Below, one piece after another: positions 12,861 to 24,748 of a DNA stretch of 64,000 bases. This stretch comes from Daucus carota subsp. sativus (lineage: Eukaryota > Streptophyta > Magnoliopsida > Apiales > Apiaceae): the NCBI RefSeq assembly GCF_001625215.2, contig NC_030387.2, forward strand, positions 5,174,501 to 5,238,500, read 5' to 3'. Positions within the stretch are counted from its first letter, which is position 1; each line of letters begins with the position of its first letter. The notes beneath the pieces are model-generated. The model had not been told where the DNA came from and made no database searches. It worked only from the letters and a program-made list of their open reading frames with translations. The position numbers were made by a program, and so were the translations under genes.

Positions 12861-13735
12861 TCAATAGATCATAAATGTATTTTTTTGATTTATGAAAATA
12901 CCATCCTCCACTTTTTTAACTTGTAAACCAAGAAAGTAGGTAAGCTCTCCCATCATGTTCATTTCATATTGACTTTTCATCAGTTTTTTAAACTTTTTAC
13001 AAACTTTTTCATCTGTAGACCCAACGATTTTGTCATCCGCATAGATTTGAACTAAGATAAAAACTGCATTTACATTTCTATAAAATATAGTTTTATCTAC
13101 AGTCCCTCTAGTGAAATGATTATCTAAAAGAAGCTGAGACGAAGTGTCGTATGAGGCCCTTGGTGCTTGTTTTAGATCATAGAGTGCTTTTAGTAAATAG
13201 TAAACATACTTAGGAAAGTCTAGATCTTCAAAACCAGAATGTTGACTTACATATACCTTTTCTTCCAGTTCACCATTCAAAAAGGCACTCTTGACATCCA
13301 TCTGATACACTTTGAAGTTGGCATCTGCAACATATGCCAAGAATATTATGATGGCTTTCACTTTTACAACTGAAGCAGAAGTTTCATCAAAATATATCTC
13401 TTCAGATTGTGATTATCCCTTTGCGACCAACCCTGATTTGTTTTTCATCCATTTTGTTTTTGAATATCCATTTTGTGCCTATAATACTTCTATTATCAGG
13501 CTTGGGCACCAGCTTCCAAACCTTGTTTCTCTCAAACTGGTTAAGTTATTCTTGCATTGACTGAACCTAGTCAACATCCTTGAGGGCTTCATCTACTATA
13601 TTAGGTTTATGTTGAGATAAAAATGAACTGTACATGAATTTCAGCATTTGCATCACCAATAATCAGCTCAAAGGGGTGATCTCTGATCCATTTTCTTTGA
13701 AGTGGAAGATGTTGCCTTGATGAGGTTGCTTCATT
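12861..13735 (-). pseudogene. Ty1-copia reverse-transcriptase remnant
   Basis: Read on the minus strand, this is the pol region of a Ty1-copia retrotransposon. Near 13735-13450 the translation resembles the stretch before and at the start of RVT_2 (DHPFELIIGD; VWKLVPKPDN; IIGTKWIFKNKMDE). From 13361 to 12861 there is a clean frame with MDVKSAFLNGELEEKVYV, ALYDLKQAPRA, YADD (usually YVDD) and the MGELTYFLGLQ motif. The parts lie in different frames and stops occur near 13400, so it is dead. No LTRs, integrase or gag were seen nearby; it is a fragment. Confidence 0.9.
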
Positions 13736-15376
13736 ATCAGCAGCCGAATGATGATCTTGGAAAGCTCCCCTATATTAGTGAACTCATAACTTCTAGCTGA
13801 TAATTATTCTTTATTTATTATATAAATTTTGAACAAGAATTAATATTTTAAATAAAAAAGAAACAGTAACTTAAAACAAACATATGGTGTATGTTATCTC
13901 AATGTCTCGTTCTATTTTATATATTATTCAATGTGATTATTTACCACAAGTGGGAGCCTGGTTTATAAGTTATAAAATTGATAATTAAGTTTCCTTATAA
14001 GACAAACTACTACCGCGACTTCGCAAGCAGCACAAAATAATTCAACCATTTCCAACTTTTGACTGGTACAGCAAAAAGTTACTGTTTACAATCCACCCAC
14101 ACTCTCTATTCACCCTTTTTCTAGGTTTTTCAATCTCCCTCCCTTGTTCCCATCTCGACTCACCTCATATGACAGAACAACTCCAATACTCCACTGGCGG
14201 CGCAAGTATGACGGGGAATCATCTCCGGCCGCCGCACCACCGGCTTCTCATCTCAATATCCTGACGCCGACAGGTCGGTGGCGCCTGATGGCGAGATCCA
14301 AGCCGCCAAGTAGAAGCTTCCAATTTCCGGCCGCCGCACCACATGCGTCTCATCTCAATCTCCGAATGTATATTTGATTTTTGTTGAATATGTTTGAAAA
14401 AACAGATCCGAAATATCTTACGGATACTGATATTTTTACTCTAAAATTTGTGGATACGGATCCAGATACGATTTTTAGTTGGCCGATACGGATATAGACA
14501 AATCTGTATCCGTTTTATCCATTTGACACTCCTGGTGATTACTACGTGTAGAGAAAAGTAGACAAAAGAGGAGGTTGTCACAAAGGAAGATGAGGAGGGG
14601 GACGGTGAAGATGTTGATGGGGAATGAATGATGGGTGGTGGAGAAAGAAGGTCGATAGTAATTAGACGATGTGGATAAAGAAGGCGGTCTTACGTGATGT
14701 GATGTATCGGCGTGGATGGCAGGATGGTTGTCGATGTGCTGGACGTGGTGGAAAGTGGGGTGGGCGGGTATAAATATAAAGAGTTTCTAGTTTTAATTCA
14801 ATTTTGATTTCTATTTAATCATTTGCCTATATATATAATACATATATTTATTATATTTTCTATTAAATGTTATTACAAGGTTTAAATATTAAATCAAAAA
14901 CAAAATTGCACAATTCTTTTATTTCAAAATTATTGAAAATTATGCAATATTCTAACATGTAACTACAAGTAAGTAATAATTATTCAGAATTATCCTAATG
15001 TAGAAACAACTACGAAAATTAAATTTCGTTGAAAATTTAAGTATAAGTTATTATAATATATATATAAGTATATTTATATATACTTTATAATAAAGTTAAT
15101 GGGGTCGTTTGACGTAACTTAAAAAAGTGTTTATTGTTTATAAATGAGAAATCAATTATAAATGAAACGTAACTTTTTATTTGATATTTTTAGATATACT
15201 TTTTGGTGTTTACAATTTATTGGATATAAAAATTATTAATGTAATAATAAATTATTATAAATTATCTTTGAAAGTGATTCTCTACATATTTGTAAAATTA
15301 GAATAGAAAAAATCAGTAATAATAATTAGAATTTTGAACTACTCAAATTGTGATTTATAAATCATGAACTGATTTA
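13736..15376. other. AT-rich intergenic DNA with a possible old transposon end
   Basis: No gene was recognised. An open frame at 14144-14377 contains a duplicated Pro/Ala/Ser-rich phrase (AAPPASHLN and AAPHASHLN) but has no known domain. At about 14400-14540 GGATACGGAT and its complement recur, ending in a segment that reads CAGGAGTGTCAAATGGATAA from the right, like one end of a hAT-type MITE. The partner end was not found. Confidence 0.4.
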
Positions 15377-15680
15377 CTCCCTCTGTCCCTCTCATTTCTT
15401 TACAGTTACTATTTTGGGATGTCCCTCTCATTTCTTTACGTTACTATAAATAGTAAGTTTTTCCCATCATTACACCCACTATCTTCCCCCACTATCTCAT
15501 ATTTAACAATAAAAACTACTATTACACCCACTACTTTCCTCCACTATCTCAAATCTATTATTAAATATTGATAGGTCCCACCACTTTACCCACTTTTCAT
15601 CTAACTTTACTCATTTTTCATACATTGTCTTGGTCTCCGTGTCCCCCTCCAATGTAAACTATTGAGGGGGACGGAGGGAG
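15377..15680. mobile_element. Stowaway-type MITE
   Basis: The ends read CTCCCTCTGTCCC on the left and CTCCCTCCGTCCC inward from the right, flanked on both sides by TA (15375-15376, 15681-15682). These are the ends and target duplication of Stowaway (Tc1/mariner) MITEs. No coding sequence. Confidence 0.85.
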
Positions 15681-15793
15681 TATAAATTTATTGCACACAT
15701 TGTAGGAAATAAGCTGGTCCAGCCACACATGTCGAATAATTTAATTTGTAATACGTGCTACGCAATTCCATAAAAATACTGACGGTATATGCT

Positions 15794-16530
15794 ACTCCCT
15801 CTGTCCATTTCATTTTTTGACATGCATTTTAATACTTGAATAAAATATGATTTTAATACTTATTTTTGAGATTTTCTTATTCTAAATAAAAATTTAATTC
15901 AAAAAAAAATATTTTAGAAATAAATTATACTCTCTCCGTTCCAACCAATTCTTTACGTTTGGTTTGGGCACGGAGGTTAACAAATATGTATAAAGTAGTT
16001 GAAATGATAAAGAAAAGTGGATGAAGTGGTGGGACCCAATAATTTTTAGGGAATTTATCAAAAATACCTTATTTTCTAAGTTTTTTTTTGCGATTTTACT
16101 ATCTTTTGAAAAAAATTGCAAAAATACTAATTTTTTAAAATATATTTGCAAAAATACGATCTGCAACTAGATGCAACCTTATGCAAATTCAGTTAATTGA
16201 CTACGCAGGGGTTGCAATTATGGTTGCATGTGGTTGCAGGCATGTTTTCATGTGATTGCAACAGGTTGCATACATTATTTTTGCAAAAATTTTAAAATTT
16301 TTGTATTTTTGCAAAATCTTTAAAAAAAATGTAGTATTTTTGCAAAAACAATTTTGAACTTAAGTATTTATGAGAAAACCCCTAATTTTTAATGTATAAA
16401 AGGGAATTAGTGAAGTAAAAGTAGTGTGAAAAATAAGTAAAAGTAGTGTGAAAAGGGAGAAAAAATTGAGAAGTGGTGGGACCCACTTACTATTTATGGT
16501 AAGTTCTAAAATGTTAGGCAAACCTAGCAG
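15794..16530. mobile_element. Nested, decayed Stowaway-type pieces
   Basis: Two further left ends (ACTCCCTCTGTCC at about 15793; ACTCTCTCCGTTCC at about 15929) lack clear right ends. The second has the body of the intact element at 52842-53139 (GTGGTGGGACCCA motifs). It appears split at about 16045-16385 by another insertion, an AT-rich block with many TTGCAAAAAT and GGTTGCA motifs. Confidence 0.55.
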
Positions 16531-16653
16531 TGATCCAAAAATCCAAATTTGAGGCAGATTACTCCAAATTCTTCTCCAGTAATGATCCAAAAAGTGATCC
16601 AAATTTGGATCACCACGGTTCACTGATCCAAATTTGGATCACCTACTTTATTA

Positions 16654-17000
16654 CTTCTTCCATCCCATTTTAAGTGTCCACTTTGCCAAAAAAATATTTC
16701 CCAAAATATGTCTCATACTCTTTAACCCATGCAATTTTTTTATTAGTTCCAATATAGTATTCAATGCAACCAACAAGCCCCTCATAAATTCATTAATGCA
16801 TTAATGCAAGGAATATGAATGTATAGTATAATTTGAAGTGAAGAAAGGTCAAATACAGTTGAAGTAATGCTATGCGTAATAAATATTTATAAAAATCAAG
16901 GTGAATAGGTGTGTGAAGATGATGATAGAAACATTACATTAATTGTTTCTTAATATGTGTGAAATTTGCAAAGTGGACACTTAAAATGGGATGGAGGGAG
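16654..17000. mobile_element. Stowaway-type MITE with long inverted ends
   Basis: The left end CTTCTTCCATCCCATTTTAA is mirrored by the right end (CTCCCTCCATCCCATTTTAA read inward), and the similarity continues through AGTGTCCACTTTGC. TA flanks both sides (16652-16653, 17001-17002). GATCCAAATTTGGATCA-rich sequence outside it at about 16500-16650 and 17310-17400 suggests that it landed in another small element. Confidence 0.85.
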
Positions 17001-17807
17001 TATAAAATAATGATTTCGTTGTTTCTAAATATTTTGTTTATCAGACTTAATTTTAATTAGTGATTATTAATATTTAATTAATAATAGTTTATAATTAATT
17101 TTTAATAAAATTAATGTTTTAGTAAAATTTTTAAAATAATAGGAAAGCAAATTTTATTGAAAATTATAAAATAAGTAGAATACATGCATAAAATATAATT
17201 ACATAAAATACAATTAAATATAATATAAGTAGTTAATAATGATTAAAAAATAAATTTAAGATTATATAGTTTAATATGAAATTTATGTAATATAATATAC
17301 GAAAAGTAATTTGGATCACGCTGCTGGAGTTGGTCAGAAATTTAGATCAGGTGATCCTTGGATTTTTGAATCACAACTGCCGGAGATGACCTAAAGAATT
17401 GAATTCGACATTCCAAAAAGGAAATTGTAAAGAATCTGGTGTACAGAAACAGCGCATGCCCGTTACATTGTGTATACGACTCGTGGACCGAGGGAGTAAT
17501 CAAATTTGTCGGACAACTAACTTTTTTTGACCATCTCTGCAAAATGACTAATTAAGTGGAAACAAGGATGTAGGTGAGAATGCAAGAGGCGCACACAGTT
17601 TGAAATAAATGCGAGATGTTTAGATTTCAACATAATGCAAATGAGTCCCGTCTCATATTTATTGTTAGCTCACTGAGAACCCCAGGTTCAAGCTTATCTT
17701 CTGGTTTTGAAAGGCAAACAGAACTTGAATTCCACAAACAAAAATATCTCAAGAAGTTCTAGCTTATATTCAGGGATTCCTGATTTCTTAGGACACAAGG
17801 GAACGCA

Positions 17808-18467
17808 ATGAGTACGATGGATGATGAAAAAACCTTAGTCTCTAGCAAGCCTCATGTGATGTTCATTTCTTTCCCCTTACAAGGTCACATTAGCCCCATG
17901 GTACAATTCTCAAAGCGCTTGGTTTCCAAAGGCATCAAAGTGACCGTGGTCACTACCACCAGCTTAGATATTACAAATTCCAATTCCATAAACATTGAGC
18001 ACATTTTAGTTGACACTACATCACAAGGAAAAAGTTCTGCTGAAGCCATCGACGAATATCTAGCCGTACTGGAAACTGGAATTACTGAAAGCTTGCCCGA
18101 AGTCATTGAGAAGCAAACGACTGAGGGGTGGCCTGTTAAATTCTTGATATATGATGCACTCATGCCGTATGCTTTGGAAGCGAGCCAGAAGGTTGGTGTA
18201 CAAGGAGTTGCATTCTGTACTCACTCTTCTGCGGTTTTGGCCATATATTACCATGTTTATCAGAGGACATTGGATTTTAAGTCTTTGGAAGAGTCGTCTT
18301 CTGTCACATTGCCTTCGTTACCGCTGCTGGGAGTCGAAGATTTGCCTTCTTATCTTAATGAGATGAACCCTTACACAGGTTTGTTCACACTTTGTATGAA
18401 GCAGTTTCGGGGTCTGGAGAAAGCATATGGTGTCATGTTTAATACATTCGAGGAACTGGAAGGCGAG
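17808..18467 (+). CDS. Orphan UGT74-like first exon, copy 1
   Basis: A 220-codon open exon encodes the N-terminal, acceptor-binding half of a family 1 UDP-glycosyltransferase. The catalytic His is H27 (LQGHISPM) and the activating Asp is D116 (YDALMP). It ends GELEGE-like at GAG/GTTAGT, a good phase-0 donor at the conserved UGT74 intron position. Read through the donor, translation stops at 18533, giving 241 residues. No second exon (PSPG box) follows before the next first exon at 20243. It could be a dead remnant, could make an N-terminal-only protein, or could splice at long range to 32001. The sequence upstream (17591-17745) resembles that upstream of gene B. Confidence 0.85.
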
Positions 18468-18725
18468 GTTAGTAATTTCTTGCCCCCCATGGTTTCATTT
18501 CTGAACATGAGATTCCTGGTAGCAATAACTTAAGATTTGGACAAATTAAAATATGGTAGAGCCCCTCTGAATGTAATACGTAACTACAAGTTTTAACCTC
18601 TTCCATGCCTTTTAGTTTACCAGAGTGAACCAATTTTAGCATCAGAACCGCTAACAAGTTAGGGGTCGTTTGGATCATGGCACGGGGTTGTCCATTCCAA
18701 ATCCATCCACAGTGTTTGGTTGAAA

Positions 18726-19437
18726 AATTGTGTTCGAGCTCGAGCTCATTAACTAACGAGCCGAACAGGAGCTTGTTCGCGAACAAATACGAGACGAGTC
18801 GAGCCGAGCTAGAAAAAAAATAAGGTCAAATCGCTAGTTGACTCTTAAAATAGCTAACCAATTTTTTTTTTGAAACTTTGATTATTTCACTAAAAAATAT
18901 ATACGTTAACATCCATACGGTTGGATCGGTAAAGAATAATTTTTTAAAATATCGAAACACTAAATTAGGATTAAACACTAGTTAGCGGTACTAGTCAAAC
19001 CTATACTTGACTTTTAAAATAACAAACCAAATAAATTATTATTTCCCGAAACTTTGGTTACATCACTAAAATCTATATATATATTATATGTTGAATTCTG
19101 AATTCAATAACACATATATATTATAATAATACCCAAAAAATATTATATTTTTGCGAGTTTTAACGAGCCGAACTCGAGCCAAGCTTGAGCCAAACATACT
19201 AAAAGCTCGGCTCGAGCTCGTTTTCTTAAGAAACAAATTTTTGTATTCGAGCTCGAGCTCTTAACGAGCCGAGCTCGAGCCAAACATACTAAAAGTTCGG
19301 CTCGAGCTCGTTTTCTTAAGGAACAATTTTTTGTATTCGAGCTCGAGCTCTTAAGTCTTAACAAGGCGAGCCGAACAAGCTCTTAACAAGCCGAGTTCGA
19401 GTTTGTTCGCGAGCAGCTCAGTTCGTTAAATAGCCCT
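18726..19437. repeat. GAGCTC-rich hAT-like element with internal tandem duplication
   Basis: TTCGAGCTCGAGCTC and CGAGCCGAGCTCGAGCC recur throughout. Two roughly 100-bp units lie in tandem at about 19160-19355. The right end reads TAGGGCTATTTAACGAAC inward, in the style of the hAT element at 54122-55265. No matching left end or target duplication was found, so the left side is probably truncated. A second MITE-like end, AGGGGTCGTTTGGATCATGG, lies at 18661. Confidence 0.5.
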
Positions 19438-20242
19438 AATCACAAAGTTACAAGGTACACCGCATAACTATATTTTTCATTAGTATTCAAATTGCTACGT
19501 TGTTAGAGTAAAAATAATGATCCGAGTGAGAAATAATATGCAGACCACATTTTAAGGTGAATTTAAGAATCAATTTAAAGTTGATATAAACATAACAAGA
19601 TTTTGTTTTTGTTTTTTAAGGTTTATATACCACAAAATATCCTTAATCTCGTTAAATTCCCACCCAATCAATTTCAATCTTCAAACGAAATGGAATATAG
19701 AAATTGCTAAAGCGACGACAAAAACCAGTCATGGTCGATCTTGAGTTGTTGAGAGTGCTGACAGCATATGAAATGACAGCTAAACCATAAATTCAGGAAA
19801 CATAAGTCAATTTATTTTTGTTGAAAGAAACTAGTACACCGTATGAGAATATAAAAAACAGAGACAGAATACTAGAGACGAGATAAGCCGGCTAATTTTT
19901 TGTCATATATGAATCTCAAGGCTGGCTTGTTGTTTTCTTCACGAGATTGGCTTCTTGTTTTCTTTAGGCATCTTCTGTTATTGCTGCTCTTCCGCGGTCA
20001 GCTTGCACTAAAATTTCTGTTATTATACTCACTCCGTCCCACTTATATTTTTTACGTGTTTTTTTTTATTACCTTCGTATGTATACAGTAAAATACGTGT
20101 CAGTTCCTCTGTCCCGACGTAGCACAAAGTCGCGTAAGATTGTTTATTTAGAGCCCTCATCTACTAGCTTAACTTCAGCTAGCTTTACTACTACACATCT
20201 CCAAATTCTTTCAAGTCCACTTCAATTCGACGAGGGAACAAA

Positions 20243-20911
20243 ATGAGTTCAAGGGATGCAGAAGAAACTCTGATTGCTAACAAGCCTCACATTATGTTCG
20301 TTTCATACCCGCTACAAGGCCATATGAATCCGATGATACAATTCTCAAAACGTCTGGTTTCCAAAGGCATCAAAGTAACCATAGTGACTACAACGGCCAT
20401 AGAAGCCTCCTCGCTTGCCAAAACCAGTTCCATTAATATGGAGCACATTTCAATCGATACACCTCCATCAGACAGCGACACTCCAGACGTTATCAATGAA
20501 TTCCTAGTCCTTTTCAGGATTGGCATGACACGAAGCTTGCCCGGGGTCATTGAGAAGCAGAAGGCCAAGGGGTGCCCTGTGAAGATCTTGGTTTACGATG
20601 CACTCATGCCGTGGGCTGTAGGTATTAGCCAGAAGCTAGGCGTACAAGGAGTTGCGTTTTGTACTCACTCAAGTGCCGTTTTTGCCATATATTGCAATGT
20701 TTATTCCAAGACATTGGATATTGATTCTTTGGGAGAGTTTGAGAGGGTTGAATTGCCTGCCTTGCCGCTATTGGGGATCAGAGAATTGCCTTCTCTGGTG
20801 TATGATGTGGGCACTTATCAAGGATTGTCGAGACTCGTTGTGAGCCAGTTCGTGGAGATAGGAAAAGCAGAGTGTGTGCTGTTCAATACATTTGACAAAC
20901 TGGAACTCGAG
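20243..20911 (+). CDS. Orphan UGT74-like first exon, copy 2
   Basis: An intact 223-codon exon of the same subtype as copy 1 (shared KPHxMF, GVQGVAFCTHSSAV). The catalytic His is H27 and the Asp is D119 (VYDALMPW). It ends LELE at GAG/GTTAGT, phase 0. Read-through stops at 20971 (242 residues). No PSPG-encoding exon lies between it and copy 3. The frame is fully open, which argues against great age if it is a pseudogene. Function, if any, depends on whether it is spliced to a distant second exon. Confidence 0.83.
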
Positions 20912-21208
20912 GTTAGTCACTTCTCACTCACAATCAAAACTTCATTTTTAGATGAGCTAAGGAAGAATTAGAGCATTAAGTAAGAAAACCTTATAAATTA
21001 AGAACAGCTGTATTATTGTAGGATTGAAGAGAAAAAAATAGGAAATGGTTCTGCCTTCTTTGATAGGTCTCGGACCATTGATATTAGCGTGGTTAGAGTT
21101 GCTTCTAGATATACTTTCTGATGTGAAGTGTGAATGTGTGATTACAGTAAACCCAGCTAAAAAACACAAGACCTTAATATTTCTTGAACAGAATTAGGAA
21201 ACGTTAAA

Positions 21209-21456
21209 GTTGTGTTCACTTAGATGAATGAATTGCGGGAAGATGAAATGAAAAATTATAAAGGAGTTTTACAGAAACATGATGAAGAAGTGGAACATTC
21301 CTTCCAAAACATATGGTTAGATTTCTTGTTCAAATAGTTTGGAATGGAGTGATTGAAGGGAATAAAAAATTTAGACATTTTATCTGATCATCCCAAAATT
21401 ATTGTACAAATTTCATTACATTCATCCTCATTCTATCTGATCCAAGTGAACGCAGC
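21209..21456. mobile_element. Probable MITE
   Basis: The left side GTGTTCACTTAGATGAATGAA and the right side read inward (GCGTTCACTTGGATCAGATAG) are imperfect inverted repeats about 250 bp apart. The target duplication is not clear. There is no coding content. Confidence 0.45.
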
Positions 21457-21843
21457 GTGCACGCGGGGATAGGAATACAAAAGAGATCTTTAGGCACCAT
21501 TGGTTGCTCTTCTCGTGCAGATAGGACAAAGTATCAATATAATATTCACCCCTATCAATATCAAGTTAGTTCCATTTGACGTATTGGATGACATAAACAT
21601 GAAGCTGTCCATCGTGAATTGCTTCTGAAAACCACATGTTCTGGCTCTTTTCTGCAAGAATACTTGCGTATCCAGATGGATCTTTGGTTCAGTTTATTTA
21701 GAAAAGGAAACAAATTAGGCACAAATGATAACGAAGAAGCCTAATTGCTAGCAAGCCAAACATTATGTCCTCATGTTCTGTCATCTTCTGCCAGAGTCCT
21801 ATATAAGCAAAATGCATATCACGAAAGATCTTTAATTACAATC

Positions 21844-22522
21844 ATGAGCACACCTGATAACCAAGAAACGTTAGTTGCTGGGAAGTGTCACATTATGTTC
21901 ATTTCTCACCCATTACCATTACAAGGCCACCAGACCCCAATGATACAATTCTCGAAACGCTTTGTTTCTAGAGGCATCAAAGTAACCATAGTTACTACAA
22001 CTAGCCTAAAAACCTCCTCGAATGCCAAAACCGCTTCCATAAACATAGAGCACATTTCAGTTGATGAACCTTCATCACAAGGCGGTACTCCAGACAGTAT
22101 AGATGAATCCTTAGCCCTCCTAAAGGTCAGGGACTCGGGGTCACACGTGGCCTGCCAGAAGTCATTGAGAAGTACAAGACCACGGAGTGTCCTGTTAAAG
22201 TTCTGGTTTATGATCCACTCATGCCTTGGGCTTTAGACATTAGCCAGAAGCTAGGCATCCCAGGAGTTGCAGTTTGTACTCATTCGAGTGCGGTTTTCGC
22301 CATATATTACAATGTTTTTTCAAGAACATTGGATATTTATTCTGTAGGTGAGTTGTTTTCAGTTAAGTTACCTTCATTGCCAGTTTTAGGGATCAAAGAT
22401 TTGCCTTCTCTGGTATATGATCCGGGCGCTTATGAAGGATTAACCAAACTTTTTGAGAGTCAATTCCTGGATATGGACAAAGCAAGGGGTGTGATACTTC
22501 GTTTGAAGAATTGGAACGTGAG
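21844..22522 (+). pseudogene. Broken UGT74-like first exon, copy 3
   Basis: The copy starts at an ATG at 21844 (MSTPDNQETL) and is of the same subtype as copies 1 and 2, with LQGHQTPM and CTHSSAV. The frame breaks near 22122-22140, after LALLKV; the rest continues in another frame (GLPEVIEK, YDPLMPWAL). A second small deletion near 22497 breaks the NTFEELE motif. The donor is now GAG/GTCAGT. No second exon follows. It is a pseudogene of exon 1 only. Confidence 0.88.
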
Positions 22523-23099
22523 GTCAGTAACTTTTACTCCTGCTCATTTCTACTCTCACACATTCGGTCGGGAGTCTGGATTTTAATAATCGATAATTAT
22601 TTTTCATTCAAAAATTAATCGATAATTATTTTATAGCAAAAAAATCTGTACTATGGTGCTGTTTGACTGAGTTTAAAATAAGTGTTTATTGACTTTTTAC
22701 ACAAATGATACGAATAAATGCTTATAATTTATAAATCTAGAAGCCCAGCCTTTAATCCACAAAGAGCCCCTACGATTTTTTATGTATCTATAAGGATAAT
22801 GAGTCGATCCACGAATTTTATTCCTTCCATAATAAAAAATCATATATAAATTGTTGTTAATATCACTGGTCAGGATCATCTCCTTTCTATCGTATAGATG
22901 GAGTTTAGTTTGTACGTATGTGGACGCAAATGACTGTATATCACAACCCATATATATAGAGAACGAAGCCCAGGACAGTTATTTAATTATAAATTATTTT
23001 AAAATTATAATATATAATATACTATAATTAAGAAAATATTAAGAAAAATAAATTAATCAAAACCAACACCGGGAGCATAGACTATGACAGTATACATAG

Positions 23100-23400
23100 G
23101 AATCTACCCTGCATAAAAAAGTTTATGGTGGTGTTTGTTTGGAGCTTAAAAGCTCAGCTGGTTTATAAGTTATAAGCATTTATTCGTACTGTTTGTTATT
23201 CGTACTGTTTGTGTAAAAAGTCAAGAAGCACTTATAAAAAGCTAGGAATGGTAGTTATATAGTTTCAGGACATCTACTTCTCTCCCAAACACTTTAATCA
23301 CTTATAAATCTTAATTTACTTCTAATTTCTACTCTATTTTTTTATTTTAAGCAAGAAGCACTTATTTTAAGTTCACCCAAACCGGCCCCACGTGTCTGCT
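23100..23400. repeat. Possible MITE or old repeat
   Basis: GTGTTTGTTTGGAGCTTAAA on the left and GGGGCCGGTTTGGGTGAACT read inward from the right are similar to common plant MITE ends, with AAGCACTTAT repeats inside. No target duplication could be fixed. The rest of 22523-23809 and 24557-24700 is AT-rich and no gene was seen. Confidence 0.35.
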
Positions 23401-23809
23401 GCTGCATCTTGCTTCCAATAGTTGGCAGGAATAGATAGAAACAAACAAGATGAGCTCAAATGTAAATTACACAAACCATCTTATTAATTCCGCCCAATTC
23501 TTGCTTATTCTTTGATGCTTCCTACTATACAAATTAAAGCATTATAAACAAACACAAGCTTCTAACTTCCTTACAAATGCTTTAAATTTTCGGGCTTATG
23601 CAAGCAAATATTGTAGACCAAGTCCAAAGATATGTGCAGCTATTGTTTAAAAAATTGTAAGAAAAAATAGATTATTGACCGTAACATATTAGTTTTCAAA
23701 GATGTGGGCCTTAAAACAAGAACAATACGCAAAAAAACACAGGAATACGACGAACTTGCCTCTGTGTATACAAAATTTCATGTAAGCGAAAAAGTTAGTA
23801 TAAATTTTA

Positions 23810-24556
23810 TTTCCTCCATCCCACCAGATTCTTTACGGTTTCCTTTTTAAGCCATCTTATTTATTTTTTTACGTTACAATACTTTTCTAAGAGGGGCGTA
23901 TTGGATTAGGATTTTAAAATATTTTTTTGCATTCATGAAATCCGAGGGTATTCGATTAGGATTATTTGAAATTCATTAAAATCTTGAGGTATTCAATTGA
24001 GATTTTAAATTATGCTATAAAATCTGATGGTATTCAATTGAGATTTTAAGTTATGCTTTAAAATCCGATGATATTCAATTTGGATTGTTTAAAATCCATT
24101 AAAATCTGATGTTATTCAAATGCTGATTGATTTTTTTGGATTTTATAAAATGATAGATTTTGTGACATTATTTAGTGTATTTTAAGTTTTTTGAAATCTC
24201 ACTAAAATCAATGAGATTTTGAAGCATTGTGCTTAAATCTGATCAACTCTACGATATTTTATCAAGAATCCGCACAAAATCAAAATCACATGCAATCCAT
24301 TAAAATCTATAGATTAAAAACAATCCACTAAAATCCCAATCGAATACACCCCTCTAAAATAGTTAATGGATCCACCACTTTCCCACTTTTTCTTCGTTTT
24401 CACACTATTTTTACTGCACTATCTCTCTTTTATATATTAAAATTCAATGAGTCCCACCACTTCACCGACTTTTCTTTCTTTTTTCCACTATTTTATACAT
24501 ATTTCTTAATCTCCGTGCCCAAACTGAATGTAAAGAATTGGGTTAGATGGAGGGAG
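23810..24556. mobile_element. Stowaway-type MITE carrying a nested element
   Basis: The left end TTTCCTCCATCCC and the right end CTCCCTCCATCTAACC (read inward) flank a body with GTCCCACCACTT motifs, as in the related element at 52842-53139. TA borders both sides (23808-23809, 24557-24558). It is split by the nested element at 23891-24354. Confidence 0.75.
23891..24354. mobile_element. Harbinger-type MITE nested in a Stowaway-type MITE
   Basis: The ends are inverted: GAGGGGCGTATTGGATTAGG on the left and GAGGGGTGTATTCGATTGGG read inward from the right. A TAA target duplication (23888-23890, 24355-24357) fits PIF/Harbinger. Inside, units containing ATTCAATTGAGATTTTAA repeat several times. Confidence 0.75.
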
Positions 24557-24700
24557 TATTAAGTATATTTTATATTGACGGCCCCACCAAATTGTTTTAT
24601 TCTTTAATATACTCGTATGTTGGATCTATCTTTTGTATCATTACAAAAATTCCAATTCTAGTACTCCTGTACTTTGGTCCCATTGTGAGCCGCTTTTGCA

Positions 24701-24707
24701 TATATAT
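24701..24707 (+). promoter_or_regulatory. Candidate TATA box of UGT copy 4
   Basis: TATATAT lies 42-48 bases upstream of the ATG at 24749. The spacing is plausible for a short plant leader. A core promoter therefore seems to survive in front of this orphan first exon. Confidence 0.4.
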
Positions 24708-24748
24708 TCTCTCTGAATTTCATTGAGCAAATCAAGAGAATTATAGTC

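Noticed and set aside
12861..13361. Active retrotransposon polymerase gene
   Set aside because: Frame breaks and stops occur directly upstream, and no LTRs or other pol domains were found.
14144..14377. 77-residue plus-strand open frame
   Set aside because: It has a duplicated short phrase but no recognised domain, and lies among repeats. The evidence is not enough to call a gene.
16040..16390. Possible CRISPR-like or satellite array from repeated GGTTGCA motifs
   Set aside because: The spacing is irregular and the block lies in eukaryotic AT-rich repeat DNA. It looks like a MITE core.
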